A DNA stretch of 64,000 nt from JAXMHN01 sp964578605 (GTDB taxonomy: Bacteria > Verrucomicrobiota > Verrucomicrobiia > Limisphaerales > SIBE01). This document shows positions 53,242 to 62,450 of this stretch, piece after piece. The translations under genes and the position numbers were made by a program. The stretch is from assembly GCA_964578605.1 (NCBI GenBank), contig CAZODO010000010.1, forward strand, positions 16,802 to 80,801. Direction: 5' to 3'. Each line of letters starts with the position of its first letter. The stretch's first letter is position 1. The notes beneath the pieces were generated by a model that was not told the DNA's origin, did not search any database, and saw nothing but the letters and a program-made list of their open reading frames with translations.

Positions 53242-54660
53242 TCAGATCTCAACCGTCTTGCCGGGGATGGGCGCCGGGTAAGCGCCATTGGCGTCCGCTC
53301 GAACCGGGGCGGGGCTGTTGACCGTCAATTCGTCCACGTTCGGGCAGAACTTGAAGTCGGAGGCGAGCATTTCGTCCCAGGTGATGACCCGGCCCATATG
53401 CACGGCTGCCCGGCCCATGATGGCTCCCAGGTTGGAGAGCCCGGCGCGTTTGGCTTCGTTATGGGGACGGTCATTGCGGATGGCGTCCAGGAGGAGGTCC
53501 CACTCGGCCTGCCAGGGGTTTACCGTCTCTTTCGGGACCCGCCAGGCGATATTGGACTGCTCGACGCGTTGATCCTTGTACATCCAGGTCGTGGGGGCGT
53601 GGATGTTGCCCGAGAACTTGGCGGCGCATTTCGTCCCATGGACGAACGTCGCAAAGTCGGAATAACAATTCGGGATGTAGCGGCCCGTGACGAGCGCTTT
53701 GGTGCCGTCGGCGAAGGTATATTCGATGGAATAGCTATCGAGGTTCTGGCTGCAATCGGTGCTCCCGGCATAGCGTCCGCCCACGCCGTGAGCCGAGACG
53801 GGCCAGGAATCCTTGATCCAGAAGCACTCGTCGATCTGGTGGATCATCAACTCGATAAAGACGCCGCCGGACGACCACAGGAACTGGTAGGGGTGGCCCG
53901 GGCTAAGCTGCCAGAGTAACTCGTTCTGTCCGCCCGGGAAGGGGCCCATCTGGTACCCGCTATCCATGCGGTAAGCGCGGATCAATTGGATGTCGCCCAT
54001 GGCGCCATCGCGGATCTTTTGAATGAGCGCCTGGCGGGCGGAGGAATGACGGCACATCAGGCCGGCGGCGATCTTGAGGTTCTTCTTTTCCGCAGCTTCA
54101 CCCGCTTTGATGATGCGCTTGATCCCGCCCGGATCCGCGGCGAAATCCTTTTCCATGAAAACGTTGACGCCCTTCTCGACGGCGTATTCCAGGTGCGGGG
54201 CGCGGAAGGCGGCATGGGTGGTGAGCATGGCGACGTCGCCCGGCTTCAAGCAGTCGATGGCATGCCGGTACGCATCGAACCCGAGGAACCGGCGTTCCGG
54301 TGGAGCGTCCACGCGGTCGCCCAAGGTCCGGGACAACGCCTGATGGGCCCCATCGAGGCGGTCCTGGCGCAGGTCGGCCATGGCGACAAGTTTGACCGGA
54401 CCACCAACGGTCTTCCGGTCGCGCGCGGTCCCTGAGTCGTCGCCGAGCACCAGGCCCCCGGCTGACATGGCGTTCGCGACCGCACCGCTCCCGCGCCCGC
54501 CGCAACCAATCAAGGCCAATTGGATGGTGCTGGATTCCTGGGCGTGGACGTGAGGCAAAGCGACCCCCGCGAGAGCGGACGTGGCCGCGATCTGAGTGGC
54601 CGTCTTGATGAATTGACGGCGTGACGGAAGGCTTTTCTGGGTGGAATTCATGGACCGCAT
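53242..54660 (-). CDS. Tat-exported Gfo/Idh/MocA family oxidoreductase
   Basis: 472 residues. PSRRQFIKTATQIAATSALAGVALPHVHAQ is a twin-arginine signal. The Rossmann domain starts with LALIGCGGRGSGAV. Catalytic-region motifs include the EK of VEKGVNVFMEKDFAADP and the C-terminal domain LIRAYRMDSGYQMG with FIELMIHQIDECFWIK. Such exported Gfo/Idh proteins are very abundant in Planctomycetes and Verrucomicrobia and usually oxidise sugars or sugar-like substrates with a tightly bound NAD(P). Next to the GH2 gene (96 bases upstream on the same strand) it is probably part of a sugar-degradation unit. Confidence 0.88.
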   Translation of the reverse strand: MRSMNSTQKSLPSRRQFIKTATQIAATSALAGVALPHVHAQESSTIQLALIGCGGRGSGAVANAMSAGGLVLGDDSGTARDRKTVGGPVKLVAMADLRQDRLDGAHQALSRTLGDRVDAPPERRFLGFDAYRHAIDCLKPGDVAMLTTHAAFRAPHLEYAVEKGVNVFMEKDFAADPGGIKRIIKAGEAAEKKNLKIAAGLMCRHSSARQALIQKIRDGAMGDIQLIRAYRMDSGYQMGPFPGGQNELLWQLSPGHPYQFLWSSGGVFIELMIHQIDECFWIKDSWPVSAHGVGGRYAGSTDCSQNLDSYSIEYTFADGTKALVTGRYIPNCYSDFATFVHGTKCAAKFSGNIHAPTTWMYKDQRVEQSNIAWRVPKETVNPWQAEWDLLLDAIRNDRPHNEAKRAGLSNLGAIMGRAAVHMGRVITWDEMLASDFKFCPNVDELTVNSPAPVRADANGAYPAPIPGKTVEI

Positions 54661-54755
54661 GCTGGTTGGCAGAGTCGTCCGAAGTCAATCGCCAAGTCGG
54701 CGCCGCATTGGGTGTCAAAGCGGCGCTCCGAAAGGGCAACGGGTCAATGCCAGCT

Positions 54756-57700
54756 TCACCGGGGCAGTTTGCGCGCGAGGCTCCCGGGGTCATCGCCGGG
54801 GCCGATCGGCCGGAGCCAGAATCCGTAAGCATACATTCTTTTCGGAAGCAGGAATTCCGGATGCGGCCAGGCGCCCCAACTATCATCGCCACCCACGCCC
54901 TGCTGTTGGTAATCCAGATTCAGCACCGTTCGTGCGGGTCGAGGCAATTCAAATGGGTGCTTCGCGCTTTGCAGGTCGTCGGCGGTGTAATGGAGAGCGT
55001 TCACGCTGAGCACGGGGTTTCCCACCGCAAGGAGCCCAACGCCGTCCTCATTAGTGACGGCGATCCACCGGACACCGACTTTGTTGCCGGATTCGCCGGG
55101 CTCGACGTAACCATCGAAGAACTGTTCACCGACAGTCCCGCTGTAAAGGCCCACTCGCGCGTCCAACCGGTCGCAGTAGGTTTCGTACGGGCCGCGGCCG
55201 AGCCATCTCACGTTGGAGAAGGTCAAGGGCAGGGCCAGCTGCATGCCCATTCGCGGAAGCGCCGGCCGATCCATGGGACCGGGTTCGAACCGGGCTTCCA
55301 CTTCAATGCTGCCATCCGAGTGGAAGGCGTAATGATTAAGCCACTCGGCGCCGACACGCGGAAGGAGGAACCTCGTTGACACCGAGGCGCCGCGCGTCGG
55401 GCGATCTCGCTGGACCGCGAACTCGACAAGCTCGGCGTCCAGGTGCGCGGTGCGCCAAATCCCCTGGGAGCCCGTCATGTTCCGGCCGCGGTCGTTATCG
55501 GTGGGGGCGCGCCAGAAATCCGGACGCAGCGGCGCTTCCAGCATTTCCGTGCCGCGGAACCGGAGCGAAACCATCTGCCCGGAGGTCCGGTCGAAGCGGG
55601 CTTCCAGACCCCCCGTCGAGAGGGCGACTCGAGAGGCATCCTGCGTCAGGCGGACCGGCCGCGGGCCAATCGGGATGAAAGGGTCCTCGCTGGATTCATC
55701 CGGGAGCTTGAACTGGTCCCAGGCGATCTCATGCCCGGCTTTCGCCCAAGGCTGATCCGCTTTCAACCGGAAGCTGAGTTCGATGAAGTATTCCACGCCC
55801 GGTTCAGGATTGAACGGCCGGACGGAGACAGTCACCTGCCGGGCGGCGCGAGGCGCGAGGTCAGGCACGGCGAGGGCGCCGCGCTGGACTTCGATGCCAT
55901 CGGCCGTCAAACGCCATTCGCAGGTGGCCACGTCACGCAGGTTCAGGAAATCGTGCCAGTTGTGAATCTCGATGACGCGGGCGGGCAGGTTAAGCGGGCG
56001 GCAATGGACATATTGGTACACATGTTTGACCTCGTGCAGCCCGGGATGCGGCGTGCGGTCATTGCTGACAAGGCCGTTCGAACAGAAGTTGTCGTCGCTG
56101 GGTGTGCCGGGCGGACCGTAATCGCCACCATACGCCCAGGACGTCGTGCCTTCCGGGAGCGGTTCGCGCTGGACCTGGCGGAAATCAAGCCAGAGTTCCA
56201 GGCCAGGTTCAGCATCGCGGTTGGGGTCTGCCAGTTCCGATGGCGCAAGGGCGCGTGAGTAAATGCGGGCTTCGCGAAAGCAAGCAGCTGCCCGGCGTTC
56301 AGGAAACTCGGGATCGCATCCGACCATGAGAGAATGGCTGGTCGTGTTGATCGAGCCCACGCACGGTGCGTCCGCGACGGCGGCGCCATCGATGAAAAGG
56401 CGGAGCCGCTCGCCATCGTAGGTTCCGGCGACATGATGCCACCGGCCATTCCAGTCGGAGGGCAGGGCAACCCTCGCGACCGACGCCTGCCGCGCGCCAC
56501 GCGGTTGGAGCCGCCATTCGATGCCGTCGGGCGTTTGCTGAAGCAGCCATTGCTGGCCGCTCTTGCCCACGAACACGCTATGGCTGTCGGTCGGGAGCGG
56601 ATGGACTCGCACTTCCACCGTGATCGCGTCGCGGAGATTGCCGGCTTCGGGATCGACGACGATGACCTGCCCGCTAACGACGTTTTCGAACGGCCGGGCG
56701 CAATTGAGGACGCACGACCATTGGCGCGGGCCGCGATCCTGGATGATGAACCGCGCGGGTGCGGGTTCGCGTTGCGCCTGGTCCACCCAATCCCAGATGA
56801 AACCGCCCTGCAGGCAGGGTTTGGTGTAAATCTGGCGCCAGTACAGCCACATATTGCCGCTGCTGTTGCCCATGGCGTGCGCGTATTCGCACACGATATA
56901 GGGCCGGGTTCGCGGCTGGGAGGCGTATTCCGCCAGTTCGCTTGGCGGCGGATACATCGGGCAAACGATGTCGGTATGGGACCGCCGTTCCGCCCGCTCG
57001 TAATGCACCGGCCGGCTCGGGTCGCGCTGGTGCACCCAGCGTGAGGTGGCTTCGAAGTTCACGCCGTCTCCAGCTTCGTTGCCGAGCGACCAGATGATCA
57101 CCGACGGATGGTTTTTGTCGCGTTCGACCATGCGAATGGTGCGGTCCATGTGGGCATCGAGCCACTCGGGATCTTTGGCAAGGGACGCTTCGTCGTAGCC
57201 CATGCCGTGGCTTTCGATATTGGCTTCGTTGATGAGGTAAATGCCGTATCGATCGCAAAGGTCGTACCACGCGGGGGCATTGGGATAATGGCTGCACCGG
57301 CTGGCGTTGATGTTGAACTGCTTCATCAACCGGATGTCCTGAATCATGCCGTCCACCGTGATGGCCTGGCCAAGGACGGGGTCCACTTCGTGCCGGTTCA
57401 CTCCTTTGAAAAGGACGCGCTGGCCATTGACAAGCAAGTTGCCATTGCGAATTTCCACTTCACGGAACCCGACGTTGACCGGAATCACTTCCATCGGCTT
57501 GCCCGCGGGGTCTTTCACCGACAGAAGAAGCTTGTAAAGATGCGGCGTTTCCGAGGTCCATTTCAGGGGGGTATCCACAGGTGCGGCGCCTTCCAGCGAC
57601 GATTCGTAGCCCGGATCAATCGTGCGCTCCACGGACCGCGACAGCACCACGTTGCCCGAGGGATCGAGCAAGTCAGCCTGGAGGATGACCGCCGCGGGCT

Positions 57701-58571
57701 GATCGGAATCGTTGCGCACTTGCACTTTCGCCTTGAGCTCGCCCTGGCGGTATTGCTCGTCGAGATCCGTGGTGATTTCGAAGTCACGGATGTGAACGGA
57801 TGGCGGCGACCACAGGTAAACGTCCCGGAAGATGCCGCTCATGCGCCAAAAGTCTTGGTCTTCGAGATAAGAGCCGTCGCACCAGCGGAAGTTTTCGACG
57901 GCTAATAGATTCTCGCCGGGTTTGAGGAGTTTGGTGATGTCGAATTCCACCGGGGTGCGGCTGTCCTTTCCGAGCCCCGCCTTCCGTCCGTTAACCCAAA
58001 GGTGAAAGAACGAATTCACCCCGTCGAATGTGATAAGAACGCGGCGTCCGGCCCATCCCGAAGGCACGGAGAAGCTCCGGCGATACGCATTGACGGTGTT
58101 GTTGGGGTCGTCGGCGGGGATGAACGGCGGGGTCCACGGTTTGCGCCAGGGGTACCGGATATTGACGTAGATCGGGATGCCATAGCCATGCTTCTCCACA
58201 TTCGAAGGCACGGGGATGGTGTTCCATGACGCATCGTCAAAGGCCGGTTCCCAAAAGCCGGCAACGCGGTCGTTGATTGTCTTGGAGTAATGATACTTCC
58301 AATCGCCATTGAGAGACCGGTAGAAGGGCGACTTCACCCGATTAGCGTTGTCCGCGCACTCGATTGACCGGGCGATGTTGGCGTCGGGGCAAATGATCAT
58401 GGTGGCGTGCGGCGGCTCGTTATTGAGGCCGGTGAACTTGGGGTTTTGCCAATCCGGCAGCGCCTGGATTGAAGCGGGGGCCGCAAAGAGGCCTCCAACC
58501 GCCCCTAACACCCTGGCGAACCCGAGCACGCGCCCGCTCCAGCGGGTCATCCTGTCTTCGGAGGTGTTCAC
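54756..58571 (-). CDS. GH2 beta-galactosidase-type enzyme with LamG-like insertion, secreted
   Basis: 1271 residues. A signal peptide (VLGFARVLGAVGGLFAAPASIQA) follows a short N-terminal extension; MTRW at residue 8 may be the true start. The LacZ domains are in order: jelly roll (NNEPPHATMIICP ... SLNGDWKYHYS), immunoglobulin-like, TIM barrel with KGVNRHEVDP, acid/base E499 (SLGNEAGDG) and nucleophile E562 (VCEYAHAMGN), and C-terminal beta domains. A LamG/laminin-type domain (about 625-780) with SDWNGRWHHVAGTYDG, LFIDGAAVAD and EARIYSRAL is inserted between FIWDWVDQ and WAYGGDYG, which are normally close together. Both glutamates are intact. The LamG domain probably adds glycan binding. Confidence 0.9.
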   Translation of the reverse strand: MNTSEDRMTRWSGRVLGFARVLGAVGGLFAAPASIQALPDWQNPKFTGLNNEPPHATMIICPDANIARSIECADNANRVKSPFYRSLNGDWKYHYSKTINDRVAGFWEPAFDDASWNTIPVPSNVEKHGYGIPIYVNIRYPWRKPWTPPFIPADDPNNTVNAYRRSFSVPSGWAGRRVLITFDGVNSFFHLWVNGRKAGLGKDSRTPVEFDITKLLKPGENLLAVENFRWCDGSYLEDQDFWRMSGIFRDVYLWSPPSVHIRDFEITTDLDEQYRQGELKAKVQVRNDSDQPAAVILQADLLDPSGNVVLSRSVERTIDPGYESSLEGAAPVDTPLKWTSETPHLYKLLLSVKDPAGKPMEVIPVNVGFREVEIRNGNLLVNGQRVLFKGVNRHEVDPVLGQAITVDGMIQDIRLMKQFNINASRCSHYPNAPAWYDLCDRYGIYLINEANIESHGMGYDEASLAKDPEWLDAHMDRTIRMVERDKNHPSVIIWSLGNEAGDGVNFEATSRWVHQRDPSRPVHYERAERRSHTDIVCPMYPPPSELAEYASQPRTRPYIVCEYAHAMGNSSGNMWLYWRQIYTKPCLQGGFIWDWVDQAQREPAPARFIIQDRGPRQWSCVLNCARPFENVVSGQVIVVDPEAGNLRDAITVEVRVHPLPTDSHSVFVGKSGQQWLLQQTPDGIEWRLQPRGARQASVARVALPSDWNGRWHHVAGTYDGERLRLFIDGAAVADAPCVGSINTTSHSLMVGCDPEFPERRAAACFREARIYSRALAPSELADPNRDAEPGLELWLDFRQVQREPLPEGTTSWAYGGDYGPPGTPSDDNFCSNGLVSNDRTPHPGLHEVKHVYQYVHCRPLNLPARVIEIHNWHDFLNLRDVATCEWRLTADGIEVQRGALAVPDLAPRAARQVTVSVRPFNPEPGVEYFIELSFRLKADQPWAKAGHEIAWDQFKLPDESSEDPFIPIGPRPVRLTQDASRVALSTGGLEARFDRTSGQMVSLRFRGTEMLEAPLRPDFWRAPTDNDRGRNMTGSQGIWRTAHLDAELVEFAVQRDRPTRGASVSTRFLLPRVGAEWLNHYAFHSDGSIEVEARFEPGPMDRPALPRMGMQLALPLTFSNVRWLGRGPYETYCDRLDARVGLYSGTVGEQFFDGYVEPGESGNKVGVRWIAVTNEDGVGLLAVGNPVLSVNALHYTADDLQSAKHPFELPRPARTVLNLDYQQQGVGGDDSWGAWPHPEFLLPKRMYAYGFWLRPIGPGDDPGSLARKLPR

Positions 58572-58673
58572 AGCGCCCTTCTAGCCTGTTTCAGAAGGCC
58601 TGTCACGCCTGCTGATCAGGCTGAGGGAAACTCACAGATTGCTTTTCCCCCGCCTTTTTTCACAATCACACCA

Positions 58674-59462
58674 ATGGGATCAATGTTAACCGGGAAATGG
58701 GTGGTGATCACGGGCGCATCCAGCGGGTTCGGTGCGGCCGCCGCGCGCGCCTTCGGTGCGCAGGGAGCTCGCCTTCTCCTTGGAGCGCGGCGGGTTGAGC
58801 GCGTGGAGCAAACAGCGGCGGAAGCGCGAACGGCCGGGGCGCAGGAAGCGCATGCGCACGCGTTGGACGTCGCCAGCACACCGAGCGTTGAGGCTTTCGC
58901 GCAGTGGGCACGCGGCTCAACGCCGAAGATCGATGTGCTGATCAACAACGCGGGCGGTGCTTTGGGGTTGGACTTCGTCGCGCAAGGAAAGGATGAAGAT
59001 TGGGAGGGGATGCTTCAATCGAACGTATTGGGCGTCTTGCGCATGACGCGGGCCCTGCTTCCGCTGATGTTGAACAACGTCGGCAGCTACATCTTAAACG
59101 TCGGTTCGATCGCCGGGCGCGTCGTGTATGAGGGCGGAGCCGTTTACTGCGCGGCCAAAGCCGGCGAACTCCAGATTACCCGTGCGCTCCGGTTGGAATT
59201 GTGCGGCACCGGGGTCCGGGTCGGAACGATCGACCCTGGATTGGCGGAGACGGGGTTCTCTGTCGTGCGTTTCAAAGGCGACCAACAGCGCGCGAAGAAA
59301 GTCTATGAAGGAGTGACTGCGCTTCAAGCTGAAGATGTGGCGGAGGCGTTGGTCTGGGCTGCGAGCCGCCCGCCGCATGTGTGCATCGATGAGATGATCA
59401 TCAAATGCACCGACCAAGCCGCCATCCACAAGGTCCACCGCCGCCCTGCCCAGCCATCGTGA
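58674..59462 (+). CDS. short-chain dehydrogenase/reductase
   Basis: 262 residues, classical SDR. NAD(P) motif TGASSGFG near 13-20, NNAG, catalytic S (NVGSIAG) and Y/K (YCAAK). RR shortly after the second strand (GARRVER) suggests NADP preference. YdfG-type similarity points to a beta-hydroxy acid or sugar-alcohol substrate. The gene ends 11 bases before the alcohol dehydrogenase start, so the two form a transcript, and lies divergent from the GH2 enzyme. Confidence 0.88.
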   Translation: MGSMLTGKWVVITGASSGFGAAAARAFGAQGARLLLGARRVERVEQTAAEARTAGAQEAHAHALDVASTPSVEAFAQWARGSTPKIDVLINNAGGALGLDFVAQGKDEDWEGMLQSNVLGVLRMTRALLPLMLNNVGSYILNVGSIAGRVVYEGGAVYCAAKAGELQITRALRLELCGTGVRVGTIDPGLAETGFSVVRFKGDQQRAKKVYEGVTALQAEDVAEALVWAASRPPHVCIDEMIIKCTDQAAIHKVHRRPAQPS

Positions 59463-59473
59463 GCCCGAGCGAT

Positions 59474-60616
59474 ATGATTCCGGACACCATGCGAGCCGTG
59501 GTTTATCGCGGCCCGAACGCATTGCGCCTCGAGACCCTGCCTGTGCCGGAGATCGGCCCGGACGAACTGCTTGTGAAAGTTGCCGTGTGCGGCGTTTGCC
59601 CCACGGACATTAAGAAGATCCAGTTCGGCACCGTGCCGCCTCCACGCGTGTTTGGCCACGAAACCGCGGGCACCATCGTGCGCGTCGGCGCGCACGTCAG
59701 CGGGTTTCAGTGCGGGGAACGGGTCGCATTGCATCACCATGTCCCCTGCATGAAATGCCATGCGTGCCGCCATCGGGCGTTCGCGCAATGCGCCGGATAC
59801 AAGCGCACCGGAATTACGGCTGGTTTCGAGCCGGCGGGCGGCGGATACGCCGAATACGTGCGGGTGATGCCGTTTGTCTTTCCCGGAGTGGTGCGGATTC
59901 CCGAAAAGAACTCTTTCGTCGAAGGCGCCCTGCTGGAGCCGGTCAACACGGTATTGAAGGCGGTGAACCGGCTGGAATTGCTGGCTGGCGATTGCGCGTT
60001 GGTCGTCGGGCAAGGTCCTATCGGGCTTATGTTCACCCGGTTGCTTGCGCTCCGAGAAGTGCGCGTAGCCGCCTGCGATCTCATGGACCGCCGCCTGGAA
60101 CTGGCGGGCGAGTTCGGAGCAAATTGGACCTTTACCGGCGAGATCGAGGCATTCTCCAAGGACCTTGTTCACCTCACCGAGGGCCGGGGACCAGATGCCG
60201 TCGTTGTCGCGGTCCCGGCTGATAGCGTCATACCCCCAGCCCAGAGAATCGTTCGCGGGGGCGGGAAGGTCCTGCTCTTCGCACACACTCGTCGGGGCGC
60301 AGAAGCCTCGGTTGACCCGGCCTCCGTCTGCGTGGACGAAAAGGACCTGCTGGGCAGCTACTCATCGGACCTGACTTTACAGGACGAGGTGGCCCGGTTG
60401 GTGTTTTCCCGGCAGTTCGACGTCCGGAGGCTGGCCAGTCACGAATTTCCCCTGGAAAACACCGCACAAGCGGTTGATCTTGCGGCACATCCCACGCCCG
60501 AATCCCTCAAGATCGTTGTCCGGATCGCCGGGCCGGAAGAGACCCTTGGAACGTACCGTCGAAAGGCGAACATCGAGCGACAAGCAAGACCGAAAAATTG
60601 TTCAAAAAAAGATTGA
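59474..60616 (+). CDS. zinc-dependent alcohol (polyol) dehydrogenase, MDR family
   Basis: 380 residues from ATG 59474, 11 bases after the SDR stop. The catalytic zinc site has CGVCPTDIKK and GHETAGTIV. The structural zinc is bound by C-x-x-C-x-x-C-x(7)-C (CMKCHACRHRAFAQC). The Rossmann part contains ALVVGQGPIGLMFTRLL. The layout fits sorbitol/threonine dehydrogenase-type MDR enzymes. Together with the SDR it may process the sugar released by the GH2/Gfo-Idh pair. The stop overlaps a TTGACA (60613-60618) that might be a promoter for the next gene, though no good -10 box follows. Confidence 0.88.
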   Translation: MIPDTMRAVVYRGPNALRLETLPVPEIGPDELLVKVAVCGVCPTDIKKIQFGTVPPPRVFGHETAGTIVRVGAHVSGFQCGERVALHHHVPCMKCHACRHRAFAQCAGYKRTGITAGFEPAGGGYAEYVRVMPFVFPGVVRIPEKNSFVEGALLEPVNTVLKAVNRLELLAGDCALVVGQGPIGLMFTRLLALREVRVAACDLMDRRLELAGEFGANWTFTGEIEAFSKDLVHLTEGRGPDAVVVAVPADSVIPPAQRIVRGGGKVLLFAHTRRGAEASVDPASVCVDEKDLLGSYSSDLTLQDEVARLVFSRQFDVRRLASHEFPLENTAQAVDLAAHPTPESLKIVVRIAGPEETLGTYRRKANIERQARPKNCSKKD

Positions 60617-60675
60617 CAGCCGATGGCGATTCTGAGAACGTGCGGCCACACACGGAATAAACAACAAACAAATAC

Positions 60676-61335
60676 ATGAGAACAAAAACGTTGCTCTTGA
60701 TTGCTGCTGTCAGCGCTGTTGGCGCTGCCACATCCATGGCGCAGGTCTTCTCAGTTAACGCGGTCGGTTACGTTAACAAGACGATCCCTGCTAACGGGTT
60801 TGCCATGATCTCGAACCCGCTGACGGCTGCCACAAACACCATTGATGCGCTGTTCGCCGGCGTGCCCAACGGGACGCAGATCTACAAGTATACTCCGGGA
60901 ACGGGTTATGCTTCGGGAACTTACGATGACCTGGACGCTTCTTTCGGAGCGTTTGGTGCCACGCAGCTCATCCCCGGTGAAGGTGTGTTCGTCCGTAATC
61001 CGGGTGGCACTCCGCTTACCATCACGTTCGTCGGCGAAGTGCCGCAAGGCAATTTGACGACCCCGATGGTTGCTGGTTTCCAGATCGTGAGCTCGAAGGT
61101 GCCCCAAGCTGGCACAGCAGCCGAACTGCACTTCCCCAGCAAAGCAGCCGATGGGCTGACCGCTGGTGATCAGGTGTACAAGTTCAATACCACGAGCCAG
61201 AGTTACGACGTCGCGACCTACGACGATCTCGATGACAATTGGGACAAGCCGGTGACCTTCGACGTCGGCGAAGCGGTGTTTGTGAAAGTCGCGAAGCCGG
61301 TGACGTGGACGAGGCAGTTCAGTGTCAACCAGTAA
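60676..61335 (+). CDS. secreted Verrucomicrobial-type protein with two repeats
   Basis: 219 residues with signal peptide TLLLIAAVSAVGAATSMAQ. Two related halves: FSVNAVGYVNKTIPANGFAM, FAGVPNGTQIYKYTP, YASGTYDDLDASF, GEGVFVRNPGG; then a second copy with GDQVYKFNT, SYDVATYDDLDDNW, GEAVFVKVAK. This family, with the S-V-N-A-V-G-Y-V-N opening, is one I recall from Verrucomicrobia and often lies next to PEP-CTERM proteins (possibly TIGR02597), as here. Function unknown; an extracellular beta-rich surface protein is likely. Confidence 0.75.
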   Translation: MRTKTLLLIAAVSAVGAATSMAQVFSVNAVGYVNKTIPANGFAMISNPLTAATNTIDALFAGVPNGTQIYKYTPGTGYASGTYDDLDASFGAFGATQLIPGEGVFVRNPGGTPLTITFVGEVPQGNLTTPMVAGFQIVSSKVPQAGTAAELHFPSKAADGLTAGDQVYKFNTTSQSYDVATYDDLDDNWDKPVTFDVGEAVFVKVAKPVTWTRQFSVNQ

Positions 61336-61377
61336 GCACAACAAGTCAGAACAGAGAGCAGTACTACTCAATCAACT

Positions 61378-61896
61378 ATGAAAAAGCTAATCATCGCCTT
61401 GGCAGCGCTCATGGTCTCCGTGGCTGCCTACGGACAGGGTCAGTTCGTCTTCAATAACCGTATCGGTACTGAAGTGAACGCCCGGTTCGTTCTGCCAGGG
61501 GACGCAGCAGGAACAAGCAATGTCGGGTCACCCGATTGGACCGTCGCGTTGTTCGGTGGTCCTGCGGGGACCCCTGTGGCCAATCTGCAACCACTGACCC
61601 CGGCAACGACCACCTTCCGTGGCGCCCCCGGTTCTAACGCTGCGGGTTTTGTCACCAGCGTGACCCCGACCGTTCCTGGAGTGGATGCTGGCGGTAGCGC
61701 CGACATTCTCGTCCGCGTGCTCGGTCCCGGAACCTCGGTCGACTTCGGTCCCTACCAGGTGACCCTTGGTGGTGGCGTGGTCGTTCCCCCGAACCTGCAA
61801 CTCGGAACTACCGCGCTCGTGGTTCCTGAGCCGACGACCCTCGCGCTCGCCGCTCTCGGCCTTGGCGCGCTCTTGGCGCTCCGCCGTCGCAGCTAG
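61378..61896 (+). CDS. PEP-CTERM anchored protein
   Basis: 172 residues. Signal peptide LIIALAALMVSVAAYGQ; the C-terminus VPEPTTLALAALGLGALLAL followed by RRRS is a clear PEP-CTERM sorting signal (PEP motif, hydrophobic helix, arginine tail), cut by an exosortase. The middle is beta-rich with GTSNVGSPDWTVALFGGPAG. It is 42 bases after the two-repeat protein, on the same strand, and is followed by a terminator, so the pair forms a two-gene unit for exported surface proteins. Confidence 0.9.
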   Translation: MKKLIIALAALMVSVAAYGQGQFVFNNRIGTEVNARFVLPGDAAGTSNVGSPDWTVALFGGPAGTPVANLQPLTPATTTFRGAPGSNAAGFVTSVTPTVPGVDAGGSADILVRVLGPGTSVDFGPYQVTLGGGVVVPPNLQLGTTALVVPEPTTLALAALGLGALLALRRRS

Positions 61897-61917
61897 TCGA
61901 ACTTAGTGTTTTCTCGC

Positions 61918-61944
61918 AAGCCGCCCCTCAAGGGCGGCTTTTTT
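61918..61944 (+). terminator. rho-independent terminator after the PEP-CTERM gene
   Basis: AAGCCGCCC and GGGCGGCTT form a 9-bp stem with a short TCAA loop, followed by a run of T. Confidence 0.92.
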
Positions 61945-61955
61945 CTTGTCCGCAA

Positions 61956-61983
61956 TTGACATCGTGGGGGATTGAATTAGCAT
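61956..61983 (+). promoter_or_regulatory. predicted promoter of tRNA-Glu
   Basis: TTGACA (61956-61961), 16-base spacer, TAGCAT (61978-61983), about 13 bases before the tRNA. It uses the same 16-base spacing and TAnnnT box as two other promoters in this window. Confidence 0.65.
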
Positions 61984-61996
61984 CCTCCCGTTTCCT

Positions 61997-62071
61997 GGCG
62001 CGTTCGTCTATCGGTTAGGACACGGCCCTCTCAAGGCTGAAAGACGGGTTCGATTCCCGTACGCGCTACCA
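61997..62071 (+). tRNA. tRNA-Glu (anticodon CTC)
   Basis: Acceptor GGCGCGT pairs with ACGCGCT, followed by A and encoded CCA. The anticodon arm CGGCC-CTCTCAA-GGCTG shows anticodon CTC, and the T arm is ACGGG-TTCGATT-CCCGT. The first pair is G-U. Confidence 0.95.
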
Positions 62072-62078
62072 TGCCCCC

Positions 62079-62450
62079 ATGCGTCCATTCCAGATTATCT
62101 TCAATCCCACGAGCACCGCTGAACTCGCACGGATGCCCAGGGAATTGCAGCTTTATATTCTTGGCGAGTTTCGGGGGCTCCCCCAGGAAGTCCTGACTTC
62201 GGACCTGGAACGATATGGCAAGCTCGAACGTAGCGGCAAGATCCTGCATCGCTTTCGACTCGGGGACTATCGGGTCTATTTCGAACGCCACGAACTCGGC
62301 GTTGTGGTCCACCGGATACTCAGTCGGAACTCCTTGAAAGACTTCCTTTTTCGCTCAAGCCTACCGACAGGCGAAGACGCTGCGTTGCAGGAAAACCCGA
62401 AATTCTGGGACCTTATCGAAGCCGCGAAGACCGCGCCTGCTAAGACGTAG
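62079..62450 (+). CDS. RelE/ParE-superfamily-like small protein
   Basis: 123 residues. MRPFQIIFNPTSTAELARMP at the start and KILHRFRLGDYRVYFE, VVVHRIL, SLKDFLFR near the end follow the RelE/ParE strand order, in which an R-x-G-D-x-R-x-x-F strand carries the catalytic arginines. No antitoxin gene is adjacent: it starts seven bases after tRNA-Glu and ends overlapping the HNH gene by 11 bases in convergent orientation. The extended C-terminus (ENPKFWDLIEAAKTA) is not typical of toxins, so a toxin role is unproved. I recall similar stand-alone genes in Verrucomicrobia. Confidence 0.65.
   Translation: MRPFQIIFNPTSTAELARMPRELQLYILGEFRGLPQEVLTSDLERYGKLERSGKILHRFRLGDYRVYFERHELGVVVHRILSRNSLKDFLFRSSLPTGEDAALQENPKFWDLIEAAKTAPAKT

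Noticed and set aside
53048..53321. Plus-strand ORF beginning in the C-type array
   Set aside because: It is short, basic, without motif, and overlaps the end of the Gfo/Idh gene antisense.
62079..62450. Complete toxin-antitoxin module
   Set aside because: No antitoxin-like gene is adjacent on either side, so only a RelE-like fold is claimed.
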